From Chitinophaga caseinilytica (GTDB taxonomy: Bacteria > Bacteroidota > Bacteroidia > Chitinophagales > Chitinophagaceae), in assembly GCF_038396765.1 (NCBI RefSeq), contig NZ_CP150096.1, forward strand, positions 1,471,001-1,535,000: a stretch of DNA of 64,000 bases. Reading direction: 5' to 3'. A program made the position numbers and the translations under genes. Positions 41,180 to 50,184 of the stretch are shown here, one piece after another. The notes under the pieces were generated by a model. That model was not told the DNA's origin and made no database searches. It saw only the letters and a program-made list of their open reading frames with translations. Position 1 is the stretch's first letter, and each line of letters starts with the position of its first letter.

Positions 41180-42103
41180 ATGAAGAAACAATCGATGCTG
41201 GCCTGCCTCCTTGCCATTGGGACCGCCGCCTGCGCACAAAAGGCCGCCACGCCCCTGAAGCGCACCGCCGCCACGCCCTATGCGGAGACCATCACGGCCG
41301 CCAAGCTCAAAAAACACCTGTTTATCGTAGCCGGCGACGAAATGGAAGGCCGCGAAACCGGCACCCCCGGCCAGTATAAAGCCGCCAAATATATCATCGA
41401 ACAGTTCAGGGCCGCAGGGCTCGAGCCCGGTGCAGGCAACGGCGAATGGGAACAGCCTTTCTCGCTCATGCAAGACACCCTGGCACAAAGCTCCATCCAG
41501 GCCGGCGGCAAAACCTTCTCATTCGGACAGGAATATTACGCCTCCGTGAAAGATGCCGTTAGCCAGCAACTCGGCGCCACACCCGCCGTATTCGCCGGTT
41601 ACGGCGTTGCCACCGAAACTTCCGACCCCTGGAAAGGTATGGACGGCAGCGAAAAGATCGTGGTATTGGCAGAAGAAGACGGCGCCAAAAAAGGCGCGAT
41701 CACCGATAAGCTCCGCAACGCCGCCGGGCACGGCGCCGTAGCGGTATTCATGGTCAGCGAGCGATACAACCTCGGCGGCCGCGGCGGCTCCCGCATGCGC
41801 CGCACCGGCCTCTACTGGCCCATGATGCAAACCATGGAATACATTCCCAACACCTACTTCGTGTCTCCCGAAGTGGCCAGCGCCATCTTCGGAAAACAAT
41901 GGCCGGAACTGGTGGCCGCCGCCAAAACCGGCACAACACCCATCACCGGACAGGTTACCGCTCTCGAATTCAAAAAGGGAACGGAAGAAATAAAATCCAG
42001 CAACGTGCTCGGCATCCTGCACTGGTACCGATCTGAAAGACGAATACGTGTTCGTGACGGCGCACTACGACCACGTAGGCGTTATCAACGGACAGATCCA
42101 TAA
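41180..42103 (+). CDS. M28 family peptidase, N-terminal part (frameshifted)
   Basis: This is an exported zinc aminopeptidase-type protein with signal peptide MKKQSMLACLLAIGTAACAQ (possibly lipidated at Cys18). It has an N-terminal M28 region (GDEMEGRETGTPGQYKAAKYI) and an inserted PA-like domain (about residues 110-270). The reading goes wrong at 42023: KSSNVLGILH should run into GTDLKDEYVFVTAHYDH, but one extra T (CAC-T-GGTACC) shifts the frame. The last ~30 residues here are spurious. The metal-binding half is the next ORF. Confidence 0.85.
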   Translation: MKKQSMLACLLAIGTAACAQKAATPLKRTAATPYAETITAAKLKKHLFIVAGDEMEGRETGTPGQYKAAKYIIEQFRAAGLEPGAGNGEWEQPFSLMQDTLAQSSIQAGGKTFSFGQEYYASVKDAVSQQLGATPAVFAGYGVATETSDPWKGMDGSEKIVVLAEEDGAKKGAITDKLRNAAGHGAVAVFMVSERYNLGGRGGSRMRRTGLYWPMMQTMEYIPNTYFVSPEVASAIFGKQWPELVAAAKTGTTPITGQVTALEFKKGTEEIKSSNVLGILHWYRSERRIRVRDGALRPRRRYQRTDP

Positions 42104-42692
42104 CGGCGCGGACGACGACGGTTCCGGAACGGTATCCGTTATCGCCATGGCAGACGCTTTCATGAAAGCGAAGAAAGCCGGCAAAGGCCCGCGCAGAAGC
42201 ATCGTGTTCATGACCGTTTCCGGTGAAGAGAAAGGACTGCTGGGATCGCAATATTATACCGATCATCCCATCTATCCCCTCGCCCAAACCGTTACCGACC
42301 TGAACATCGACATGATCGGGCGGATAGACGACGATCATAAGACGGACACGAACTACGTGTACATCATCGGCGACGACAAGCTCAGCTCAGACCTTCGCCC
42401 CATCAGCGAAGCCGCCAACAAACACACGGGGCTGAACCTGGATTACAAGTACAACGATCCAAACGATCCCAACCGTTTCTACTATCGTTCGGACCACTAT
42501 ATGTTCGCGCAGCATAAAATTCCCATCATCTTCTATTTTAACGGGGTGCACGAGGATTACCATCGCCCGGGCGACAAACCGGAAAAAATCCACTACAACC
42601 TCCTGGCGAAACGCGCCAAACTGGTGTTCTACACCGCCTGGGAGGTCGCCAACCGGAAAGACCGGCTGAAGGTGGACAGGAACGAGAAATAA
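42048..42692 (+). CDS. M28 family peptidase, C-terminal catalytic part (frameshifted)
   Basis: This ORF holds the dinuclear zinc site: TAHYDHVG (first His/Asp), NGADDDGSGT (bridging Asp), the catalytic Glu pair in TVSGEEKGLLGS, the Asp of NIDMIGR and a late His in GVHEDYHRPGD. The first in-frame start at 42048 is inside the protein. Together with the ORF at 41180 it makes a peptidase of about 500 residues, interrupted by one base. A terminator follows. Confidence 0.87.
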   Translation: MFVTAHYDHVGVINGQIHNGADDDGSGTVSVIAMADAFMKAKKAGKGPRRSIVFMTVSGEEKGLLGSQYYTDHPIYPLAQTVTDLNIDMIGRIDDDHKTDTNYVYIIGDDKLSSDLRPISEAANKHTGLNLDYKYNDPNDPNRFYYRSDHYMFAQHKIPIIFYFNGVHEDYHRPGDKPEKIHYNLLAKRAKLVFYTAWEVANRKDRLKVDRNEK

Positions 42693-42695
42693 TTG

Positions 42696-42722
42696 AAAAG
42701 CGGCCTCCGGGCCGTTTTTTTT
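42696..42722 (+). terminator. intrinsic terminator
   Basis: The stem CGGCC / GGCCG with T8 lies directly after the M28 peptidase stop. Confidence 0.8.
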
Positions 42723-42807
42723 ATGTCCTTACGGCACGTTGTTTATCCACTTATTTCGTGATCCGGCCGTCAAATCGTACTTTTACCACTCGCAAATTTT
42801 TTCAGTG

Positions 42808-45147
42808 ATGAGTGCAAACTATTTAGACGGACTGAACGACCGGCAAAGAGAAGCGGTATTGACCCTGCAGGGGCCGCTGATGATCATTGCCGGCGCCGGA
42901 TCGGGCAAAACCAAGGTATTGACGACGAGGATCGCCCACCTGATGCGTAACGGGGTGGACGCTTTCAACATACTTTCCCTGACGTTTACCAACAAGGCCG
43001 CCAAGGAAATGAAGGAACGTGTGGAGAAGATCCTCGGCAGCAACGAGGCCCGCAATCTCTATATCGGCACCTTCCACTCCGTGTTTGCCCGCCTGCTGCG
43101 CGCAGATGCGCCGAAGATGGGCTACCCCAGCGATTTCACCATTTACGACGCAGACGATGCCAAGAGCGTGGTGAAAACCATCATCAACGAGCTGAACCTC
43201 GACGATAAACACTACAAACCGAACCTCGTATACAACCGCATTTCCGCGGCCAAGAACAGCCTCATCGGGCCGGAAGCGTACCAGGTGGATTATTACCTCC
43301 AGCAGGAAGATCAGCGCGCCAGCCGCCCGCTGACCGGGAAAATCTACGACATGTACGTGAAACGCTGCTACAAGAACGGCGCCATGGACTTCGACGACCT
43401 GCTGTTCAAAATGTACCAGCTGCTGAAGGGATTCCCCGACGTGCTCGCCAAGTACCAGCACAAGTTCAAGTACATCATGATCGATGAGTACCAGGATACC
43501 AACCCCGCGCAGTACGAAATCGTGAAACTGCTCGGTGCCGTCCATGAAAATATTTGCGTGGTGGGAGACGATGCACAGTCGATTTACTCCTTCCGCGGCG
43601 CCACCATCCAGAACATCCTCCAGTTCGAGAAAGACTACGACGATGTGAAAGTGGTAAAGCTGGAACAGAACTACCGCTCCACCAAATCCATCCTCCACGT
43701 CGCCAACGAAGTGATCTCGAAAAACAAGGGACAGATCGAAAAGAATCTGTGGACAGACAATGTGGAGGGCGACAAAATCAAGCTGGTACGCACCAATACC
43801 GATAACGAAGAAGGTAAAATGGTGGCCGATAGCATCGCCGAGCTGAAGCTGCGCAATCACTTCGCCAACCGCGATTTCTGCATCCTCTACCGTACCAACG
43901 CGCAAAGCAGGTCGTTCGAGGAAAGCCTTCGCCGGCAGGCCATTCCCTACCGCATCTTCGGCGGGCTTTCGTTCTACCAGCGCAAAGAGATCAAGGATTT
44001 CATCGCGTACCTGCGGATCATAGCCAATTCCCGCGACGAAGAAGCCCTCAAGCGCATCATCAACTACCCCGTTCGCGGCATCGGTAAAACCACGATCGAA
44101 AAGGTGTCGATCTTCGCCAACGACCAGAACATCACTTTCTGGGAAGTGCTGGAAAGAGCGAACGAATTCGGTTTCAAAGGCGGTACGCTCGAAGCCATCG
44201 CGAATTTCGTGATCATGATCCAGAGCTTCCGTGTGATGCTCGACAAACATAACGCCTACGAAGTGGCCGTTCAGGTGGGTAAAAGCACCGGCATCGTGAA
44301 GGAGCTCTTCAACGACAAAACCACCGAAGGCCTCGCACGTTACGAAAACGTGCAGGAATTGCTGAACTCCATCAAGGAATTCACGGAAACACCGACAGAA
44401 GACGGCGAACTGCTCGACGATAAATCTCTCGGCATCTACCTCCAGCAGATCACCCTGCTCACCGACGCAGACAATACCAACGACGAGAACAGCGACGTGG
44501 TGAAACTCATGACCATCCACGCTTCCAAAGGCCTCGAATTCCCGGTGGTATTTAACGTGGGGCTGGAAGAAGGGCTTTTCCCGAGCGGATTGTCCATCAA
44601 CTCCCGCGAGGAGCTGGAAGAGGAGCGCCGGCTTTTCTATGTGGCCGTGACGCGCGCCAAGAGCCGCCTGTTCATCACCTACGCCAATAGCCGTTACCGT
44701 TTCGGACAGTTGCAGCAGAACGAGCCGAGCCGCTTCCTGGAAGAAATTCCCGAAAAGTACCTCGATCGCAGCTACGCCGGCGGCGGCCTCCGCAACAGCG
44801 CAAGCATGGGTGGCGGCGGTGGCGCCTCCTGGGGCACGATGTTCGACAAGCGCAAGGCGCCGGGCGCACCGGCAGGGCCTTCCCGCCCCGCACAGCAGGA
44901 GCCGCGGCCCCGCGTGATCTCTTCCCCCGCTGCCACGAACCATACGCCGTCGGCCAACTTCACGGCAGACGATCCGGCGAATATGGAAGTGGGCATGGAC
45001 GTGGAGCACCAGAAATTCGGGTTCGGAAAGATCACCAGCATGGAAGGCGCGCCCAACAACCGTATCGCCACGGTGATGTTCCCCAAGGCGGGCGGCGAAA
45101 AGAAGATCATGCTCAATTACGCCAAACTCATGATCGTTCGGCAGTAA
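42808..45147 (+). CDS. pcrA: UvrD/PcrA-type ATP-dependent DNA helicase
   Basis: This superfamily I 3'-5' helicase of 779 residues acts in repair and in clearing replication conflicts. The start is the ATG at 42808 (MSANYLDGLNDRQREAV). The Q motif and Walker A AGAGSGKT (Lys34) are at the N terminus. Motif Ia (SLTFTNKAAKEMKER), Walker B (MIDEYQDTN), motif III (GDDAQSIYSFRGA), motif IV (EQNYRS), motif V (MTIHASKGLEF) and motif VI (RRLFYVAVTRAK) follow in order. The C-terminal tail has a Gly/Pro linker and a Tudor-like domain (HQKFGFGKI) that contacts RNA polymerase in PcrA. Confidence 0.96.
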   Translation: MSANYLDGLNDRQREAVLTLQGPLMIIAGAGSGKTKVLTTRIAHLMRNGVDAFNILSLTFTNKAAKEMKERVEKILGSNEARNLYIGTFHSVFARLLRADAPKMGYPSDFTIYDADDAKSVVKTIINELNLDDKHYKPNLVYNRISAAKNSLIGPEAYQVDYYLQQEDQRASRPLTGKIYDMYVKRCYKNGAMDFDDLLFKMYQLLKGFPDVLAKYQHKFKYIMIDEYQDTNPAQYEIVKLLGAVHENICVVGDDAQSIYSFRGATIQNILQFEKDYDDVKVVKLEQNYRSTKSILHVANEVISKNKGQIEKNLWTDNVEGDKIKLVRTNTDNEEGKMVADSIAELKLRNHFANRDFCILYRTNAQSRSFEESLRRQAIPYRIFGGLSFYQRKEIKDFIAYLRIIANSRDEEALKRIINYPVRGIGKTTIEKVSIFANDQNITFWEVLERANEFGFKGGTLEAIANFVIMIQSFRVMLDKHNAYEVAVQVGKSTGIVKELFNDKTTEGLARYENVQELLNSIKEFTETPTEDGELLDDKSLGIYLQQITLLTDADNTNDENSDVVKLMTIHASKGLEFPVVFNVGLEEGLFPSGLSINSREELEEERRLFYVAVTRAKSRLFITYANSRYRFGQLQQNEPSRFLEEIPEKYLDRSYAGGGLRNSASMGGGGGASWGTMFDKRKAPGAPAGPSRPAQQEPRPRVISSPAATNHTPSANFTADDPANMEVGMDVEHQKFGFGKITSMEGAPNNRIATVMFPKAGGEKKIMLNYAKLMIVRQ

Positions 45148-45170
45148 TTTTTCATAACATTACTCACCCG

Positions 45171-45200
45171 GGCCGGCCGATCAACGGCCGGTCTTTTTTT
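45171..45200 (+). terminator. intrinsic terminator
   Basis: The stem CCGGCCG / CGGCCGG is followed by TCTTTTTTT between pcrA and recX. Confidence 0.85.
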
Positions 45201-45206
45201 GAAAAT

Positions 45207-45668
45207 ATGAGCAGCAGCGATTTGGAAAAGCTGCGCCACTATTGCGCTTACCAGGAAAGGTGCCATTCCGAAGTGAAAGAGAAATGCCGGGAACTGGGGC
45301 TTTACGGAGACGCGGCCGACGAAGCCATTGCGCAACTGGTGCAGGATAATTTCGTGAACGAGGAACGCTACGCCCGCGCCTACGCTGGCGGAAAGTTCCG
45401 CATGCGGCAATGGGGGCGGAAGAAGATCAGCCTCATGCTGAAGCAGAAACAGGTGTCTGATTACTGCATCCGGAAAGGATTGTCGGAAATCGACCCGGAT
45501 GATTACTACCGGGTGCTGAAGCAGCTCGCGGAACGGAAATTCGCCAGCCTGAAAGGTGAACAGCCGATGAAGCGGACGTGGAAAACCATGCAGTACCTCT
45601 TGCAAAGGGGCTTCGAATCCGACCTTTCCCGCGAAGCGATTGAAGAAATTTCAAAAAAGCCGGAATAA
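45207..45668 (+). CDS. recX: regulatory protein RecX
   Basis: RecX modulates RecA filaments. The 153-residue protein has the three-helix repeats of the family: YCAYQERCHSEVKEKCRELG (repeat 1), LVQDNFVNEERYARAYAGGKFRMRQWGRKKI (repeat 2, the most conserved) and a divergent third with LQRGFESDLSREAI. recA is not in the window. It lies 59 nt after pcrA, separated by a terminator, so it may have its own promoter. Confidence 0.92.
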   Translation: MSSSDLEKLRHYCAYQERCHSEVKEKCRELGLYGDAADEAIAQLVQDNFVNEERYARAYAGGKFRMRQWGRKKISLMLKQKQVSDYCIRKGLSEIDPDDYYRVLKQLAERKFASLKGEQPMKRTWKTMQYLLQRGFESDLSREAIEEISKKPE

Positions 45669-45741
45669 TCCTGCATGATTTCAAAACTTTCTAAGTTATT
45701 GCTGCGTAAATTTGAGGTCGTTTCGCTAGAATCATAATTGT

Positions 45742-46533
45742 ATGTCAGATTTAACCGTTTCGCTCGTTCAGGCGAATTTGCATTGGGAAGATATTGCGGC
45801 CAACCTGGCCATGTTCGATGAAAAAATCGACGCCATCAAGGAAAGGACGGAAGTGATCGTGCTGCCCGAGATGTTTTCCACCGGCTTCAGCATGGCGCCG
45901 GAAAAGCTGGCCCAAACGATGGACGGGTCTGCTGTACAATGGATGAAGCAGAAAGCGAAGCAGAAGAACGCCATCATCACCGGGAGCCTCATCATCGAGG
46001 AAAACGGCCAATATTACAATCGCCTCCTCTGGATGCTGCCCAACGGGCAGTTCGGCACCTATAATAAGCGTCACCGCTTCGGCTTTGCCGGGGAAGATGA
46101 CCATTACGAAGCGGGCGACAAACGCCTCATCGCTTCCGTAAAAGGCTGGAAAATCAACCTGACGGTGTGCTACGACCTGCGTTTCCCCGTTTGGAGCCGC
46201 AACACCATCAAAGACGACGGGCAGCCGGAATACGACGTGCTCATCAACGTCGCCAACTGGCCCGAGCGCCGCAACACGCCCTGGAAAGCCCTCCTGCAGG
46301 CGCGCGCCATCGAAAACCAGTGCTACATGATCGGCGTGAACCGCGTCGGCAACGACGGCAATAACATCTACCACAGCGGAGATACCAGTCTCATCGACCC
46401 CGTCGGCGAGATCATTTACCGCAAGGAGCACGACGAAGATGTGTTTACCTACACCCTCAGCCGTCAGCACCTCGACGAACTGCGCGCGAAATTCCCTTTT
46501 ATGAAAGACGCCGACCGTTTCATGATCCTCTAA
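45742..46533 (+). CDS. carbon-nitrogen hydrolase, omega-amidase YafV type
   Basis: This nitrilase-superfamily amidase of 263 residues probably hydrolyses 2-oxoglutaramate or 2-oxosuccinamate. The catalytic triad is evident: Glu in VLPEMFSTGF (about residue 42), Lys in YNKRHRFGFAGED (about residue 108) and Cys in LTVCYDLRFPVW (about residue 140). The FGFAGEDDHY and ANWPERRNTPWKALLQARAIENQ stretches are typical of YafV. It would be a repair enzyme for transaminase side products. Confidence 0.93.
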   Translation: MSDLTVSLVQANLHWEDIAANLAMFDEKIDAIKERTEVIVLPEMFSTGFSMAPEKLAQTMDGSAVQWMKQKAKQKNAIITGSLIIEENGQYYNRLLWMLPNGQFGTYNKRHRFGFAGEDDHYEAGDKRLIASVKGWKINLTVCYDLRFPVWSRNTIKDDGQPEYDVLINVANWPERRNTPWKALLQARAIENQCYMIGVNRVGNDGNNIYHSGDTSLIDPVGEIIYRKEHDEDVFTYTLSRQHLDELRAKFPFMKDADRFMIL

Positions 46534-46568
46534 AAAATCGGGTGGGATTTGGCTAACTTCGCCCCACT

Positions 46569-48230
46569 ATGATCCGCTTTTTCACAAAGGACCAGTACAA
46601 AAATACCGTACTGGCACTATGGGCCCTCCTGGCGATCGTTCAGGCTTGTTTTACCGAGCTGATGGACGACGAGGCGTACTATTGGGTGTATTCCCGGCAC
46701 CTCGACTGGGGCTATTTCGACCATCCGCCCATGATCGCCCTGCTGATCAAGGCGGGATACGCGCTTTTCCATAACGAACTGGGCGTGCGCCTGGGCATGG
46801 TGGTCCTGAATGTGGGCACGCTCGTGCTTACCGACAAGCTGATTTCCGAGAAGAACAACACCGTTTTCTACCTCATTTTAGCGGGAATGGGCGCCATGCA
46901 GCTCGGCGGGATTTTGGCCGTTCCGGATATTCCGCTGATATTTTTCGCCGCGTTGTATTTCTATCTCTATCGCAACTTCCTCACCGCGCAAAACTGGAAA
47001 AACACGCTGCTGCTGGGTTTGGGAATGGCGCTCATGTTTTACAGCAAATACCACGGCGTGCTGCTGGTATTTTTTACCGTGATCTCCAATCCGCACCTGC
47101 TGAAGCTGCCCCGGTTCTGGGCGGCGGTTTTGGTGACGACGGCCCTCTTCTTCCCGCACCTCTACTGGCAATACACCCATGACTTCCCGTCTGTTCAATA
47201 CCATCTTTTCGAAAGGAACGCCAAGGCTTACCATTACAGCTATACGCTCGATTACCTCGCGGGGCAGCTCCTGCTGTTCGGGCCGCTGGTGGGATGGCTG
47301 CTGCTGTATTACGCCTTCCGCGTGCCGGTGAAAGACAGTTTTGAGCGGGCGATGAAGTTCTCGCTGATCGGGGTGCTGGCGTTTTTCGCGCTGAGCACGA
47401 TCAAAGGGCGCGTGGAAGCCAACTGGACGGTGATGGTATTTGCACCGTTATTGGTGTTGGCGCACCAGGGGATCGTTCGGCAGGGGTATTCGGTGAAGGT
47501 GCTGAAGGCGCTCTGGATACCGTCGCTGGTGCTGGTGGCGGTGGTACGGGTGTATATGATGTGGGATTTTCTGCCTGGCGTGCGCATCCGCCCGGAAATA
47601 CACCACAACCGTGAATGGACGGCCGTAGTGAAAGAACAGTCGGCTGGCCGGCCGGTAGTGTTCCTCAACAGTTACCAGCAGCCATCTAAATATATGTTCT
47701 ACCAGGGCGAATTTGCCTATAGTCTTAATACCATCCGCAGTCGCCGCAGCCAGTACAATTTCTGGCCGATGGAGGAAAAATTATGGGGGAAGGAAATCTG
47801 GCTGGCATCCTCCGACCAAAATTATTTCCCGGAGATGGAAGGCAGAAAAACGGCGCAGGGCACATTCTTCGGCAAGCCGGTCGAGGATTTCCATTCCTAC
47901 AGCCTTTTGCAATTTATACCGGCTCAGAAAGAATTCCAGCGTTCGCCGGACGGGAAGTACCGTTTCGCTGTGAAGAACAATTACGGCAGGGAGATTCCGA
48001 TCGTTGGAAAAGGGCCGAGGCTGATGCACCTGATTTCGGCCGAGGGCATGGAGCCATTGGTTTGGGAAACGGATATGTTTTTGAAGGATTTGGTGGGTAA
48101 GGATTCGGTCGATATTCATATTCCCGGTTCGAAAATGCCGGGCCAATACAAGATAAAACTGGGATTTGAGGTGCTCGGTGGATTGGATCCCACGCACAAC
48201 AGTCCCTACTTCAAAATAGTAGATTTCTAA
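46569..48230 (+). CDS. glycosyltransferase family 39 (ArnT/PMT-like) membrane protein
   Basis: This 553-residue protein has about 10 membrane segments in its first 340 residues and a C-terminal soluble domain (about 345-553). The first periplasmic loop holds the acidic catalytic motif MDDEAYYWVYSRHLDWGYFDHPPM, characteristic of GT39-type enzymes that use polyprenyl-phosphate sugars. The acceptor could be a lipid or glycan. It follows the omega-amidase gene by 35 nt and ends in a strong terminator. Confidence 0.9.
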   Translation: MIRFFTKDQYKNTVLALWALLAIVQACFTELMDDEAYYWVYSRHLDWGYFDHPPMIALLIKAGYALFHNELGVRLGMVVLNVGTLVLTDKLISEKNNTVFYLILAGMGAMQLGGILAVPDIPLIFFAALYFYLYRNFLTAQNWKNTLLLGLGMALMFYSKYHGVLLVFFTVISNPHLLKLPRFWAAVLVTTALFFPHLYWQYTHDFPSVQYHLFERNAKAYHYSYTLDYLAGQLLLFGPLVGWLLLYYAFRVPVKDSFERAMKFSLIGVLAFFALSTIKGRVEANWTVMVFAPLLVLAHQGIVRQGYSVKVLKALWIPSLVLVAVVRVYMMWDFLPGVRIRPEIHHNREWTAVVKEQSAGRPVVFLNSYQQPSKYMFYQGEFAYSLNTIRSRRSQYNFWPMEEKLWGKEIWLASSDQNYFPEMEGRKTAQGTFFGKPVEDFHSYSLLQFIPAQKEFQRSPDGKYRFAVKNNYGREIPIVGKGPRLMHLISAEGMEPLVWETDMFLKDLVGKDSVDIHIPGSKMPGQYKIKLGFEVLGGLDPTHNSPYFKIVDF

Positions 48231-48234
48231 ACTA

Positions 48235-48272
48235 AAAACGCCCGGTTCGATCATTGAACCGGGCGTTTTTTC
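48235..48272. terminator. bidirectional intrinsic terminator
   Basis: A perfect 13-bp stem (AAACGCCCGGTTC / GAACCGGGCGTTT), with A-rich and T-rich flanks, lies between convergent GT39 and thiL. Confidence 0.95.
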
Positions 48273-48291
48273 TATTTATAGCAATTTTACA

Positions 48292-49320
48292 CTATTTGAA
48301 AGCATTCCATCCCTGGGCGGTGATTTCATGCCTGTTTCCCCCGCGGGTGATGATATGCGCGCCTTCTTCCGGCCCTGTGATGTACCCGATCACCGCGATT
48401 TCCTCATTTAGTACGATTTTATCATAATCTTCCTGTTTCATGGTGAACAGCAGCTCGTAATCTTCGCCGCCGCTGAGCGCGCAGGCGGTGGGATCGAGGC
48501 CGAATTGCATGGCCATCTGGCGGGCTTCGTCGTGAACGGGGAGCTTGTCTTCGTAGAGGACGCATCCGACTTCGCTTTGTTTGCAGATGTGGAGGATTTC
48601 GGAGCTGAGGCCATCGCTCACGTCCATCATGGAAGTGGGGATGATTTCCTTTTCGGCCAGGAATTCGATGATGTCTTTCCGGGCTTCGGGTTTCAGCTGC
48701 CGGCCGATGATATATGTTTGATTTTCAAGGTCTGGCTGGATCTTGGGGTTTTCCAGGAAGATCTTTTTCTCGCGTTCCAGGAGGGTGAGCCCGAGGTACG
48801 CGGCACCGAGGTCGCCCGAAACGCAGAGGAGGTCGCCTTTCTGGGCGGTGGAGCGCTTTACGAACTGGCCCGGCGTCACTTCGCCGATGGCGGTTACACT
48901 GATAATGAACCCTTTCTGGGAAGAAGTGGTGTCTCCGCCGATGAGGTCTACGTTATAGCGTTCGCAGGCGGCGTATACGCCTTCGTAGAATTCGTCGAGC
49001 GCTTCGAGAGAAAAACGGTTGGAAAACGCGATGCTCATCGTGATCTGGGTAGGCACGGCGTTCATGGCGTATATATCGGACAGATTGACAATCACCGACT
49101 TATATCCCAAATGTTTCAGCGGGGTGTACATCAGGTCGAAGTGGATCCCTTCCACGAGCATATCGGTCGAAACGACGGTTTGTTTGCCGAAATGGTCGAT
49201 CACGGCGCCATCGTCGCCCACGCCGAGCACGGTGCCGGCGTTCTGGATTTCGAAGTTGCGCGTGAGGCGGTCGATGAGGCCAAACTCTCCGAGGTCGTTT
49301 ATTTCAGTTCTTTCTTCCAT
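48292..49320 (-). CDS. thiL: thiamine-monophosphate kinase
   Basis: This enzyme makes thiamine diphosphate from thiamine monophosphate. The 342-residue AIR-synthase-like fold shows GVGDDGAVID (metal/ATP aspartates), DMLVEGIHFDL, the GYKSVIVNLSDIYAMNAVPT helix, LIGGDTTSS, and the C-terminal MMDVSDGLSSE and SGGEDYELLFT motifs. It is complete. It follows the inositol monophosphatase gene by 3 nt in one operon; no other thiamine genes are nearby. Confidence 0.95.
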   Translation of the reverse strand: MEERTEINDLGEFGLIDRLTRNFEIQNAGTVLGVGDDGAVIDHFGKQTVVSTDMLVEGIHFDLMYTPLKHLGYKSVIVNLSDIYAMNAVPTQITMSIAFSNRFSLEALDEFYEGVYAACERYNVDLIGGDTTSSQKGFIISVTAIGEVTPGQFVKRSTAQKGDLLCVSGDLGAAYLGLTLLEREKKIFLENPKIQPDLENQTYIIGRQLKPEARKDIIEFLAEKEIIPTSMMDVSDGLSSEILHICKQSEVGCVLYEDKLPVHDEARQMAMQFGLDPTACALSGGEDYELLFTMKQEDYDKIVLNEEIAVIGYITGPEEGAHIITRGGNRHEITAQGWNAFK

Positions 49321-49323
49321 GAT

Positions 49324-50097
49324 TTATTGAATATTGTTGATCGCTTCCAGCATGCCGTCGTGAATGAGGCCGTTGGTGGCGAGGATGTGCGGTTGGTAGG
49401 GGGAATAAGCGTTCCCTTTGAAATCGGTCACTTTTCCGCCGGCTTCCTGAACGATGAGGAACCCTGCGGCGGAGTCCCAGGCGTTGAGGTGGTGTTCCCA
49501 GAAGCCGTCGAACCGTCCGGCCGCAACCCAGCAGAGGTCGATGGCGGCAGAGCCGAGCCGGCGAACGGGGAGGCCTTGCTGCACAAAAGATTGGAGGGTG
49601 GCGAGGGGATTATGGGTAGAATTTTCGAATTTGTAGGGAAAGCCGGTGACGAGGCAGGCGTTGGCGAGGTGGGGCTTGGCGGAAACGGAGATTTTCCGGT
49701 CGTTCAAAGTGGCCCCAAACCCTTTCTGGGCGAAGAAAAACTCGTTCATGATGGGGTTGTACACGGCGCCGAGGATCATTTCACCGTCTTGTTCCACGCC
49801 GATGCTCACGCAGCAGAGGGGGATGCCGTGGGCGAAATTCACGGTGCCGTCTATGGGATCGATGATCCATTTGACGGAAGACGCGGTTTCGAGGGCTCCG
49901 GCTTCTTCGCTGAGGATGAAATGGTCGGGATAATCGGCCCGGATAACGTCTATGATGGCGGCTTCGGCTTTTTTATCGGCTTCGGTCACCAGGTCGTTGA
50001 CCGTACTTTTATGGGAAATCGTGAAAGTACCGTTAAAATATTCCTGCAGAACTTTTGCCCCGGCTTCTGTAGCTTTGAGTAACGTTGTTTTCAACAT
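49324..50097 (-). CDS. inositol monophosphatase family protein
   Basis: This Mg-dependent sugar phosphatase of 257 residues starts at MLKTTLLKATEAG (ATG at 50097). The metal-binding signatures are FILSEEAGAL (Glu), WIIDPIDGTVNFAHGIP and NAWDSAAGFLIVQEAGGKV. The substrate could be inositol phosphate or 3'-phosphoadenosine 5'-phosphate (CysQ-like), which cannot be resolved here. It overlaps no gene and leads a two-gene unit with thiL. Confidence 0.93.
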   Translation of the reverse strand: MLKTTLLKATEAGAKVLQEYFNGTFTISHKSTVNDLVTEADKKAEAAIIDVIRADYPDHFILSEEAGALETASSVKWIIDPIDGTVNFAHGIPLCCVSIGVEQDGEMILGAVYNPIMNEFFFAQKGFGATLNDRKISVSAKPHLANACLVTGFPYKFENSTHNPLATLQSFVQQGLPVRRLGSAAIDLCWVAAGRFDGFWEHHLNAWDSAAGFLIVQEAGGKVTDFKGNAYSPYQPHILATNGLIHDGMLEAINNIQ

Positions 50098-50184
50098 GGC
50101 GCAAATGTACGAAGCTTCGCCAACTTCCCCCTTTATTACCACGAATTAACTATTTTTGCTTTTTAAACTAAGAATCCGCGATTA

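Noticed and set aside
42823..45009. 728-codon minus-strand reading frame
   Set aside because: It is antisense to the PcrA helicase gene, which has every SF1 motif; the opposite frame has none.
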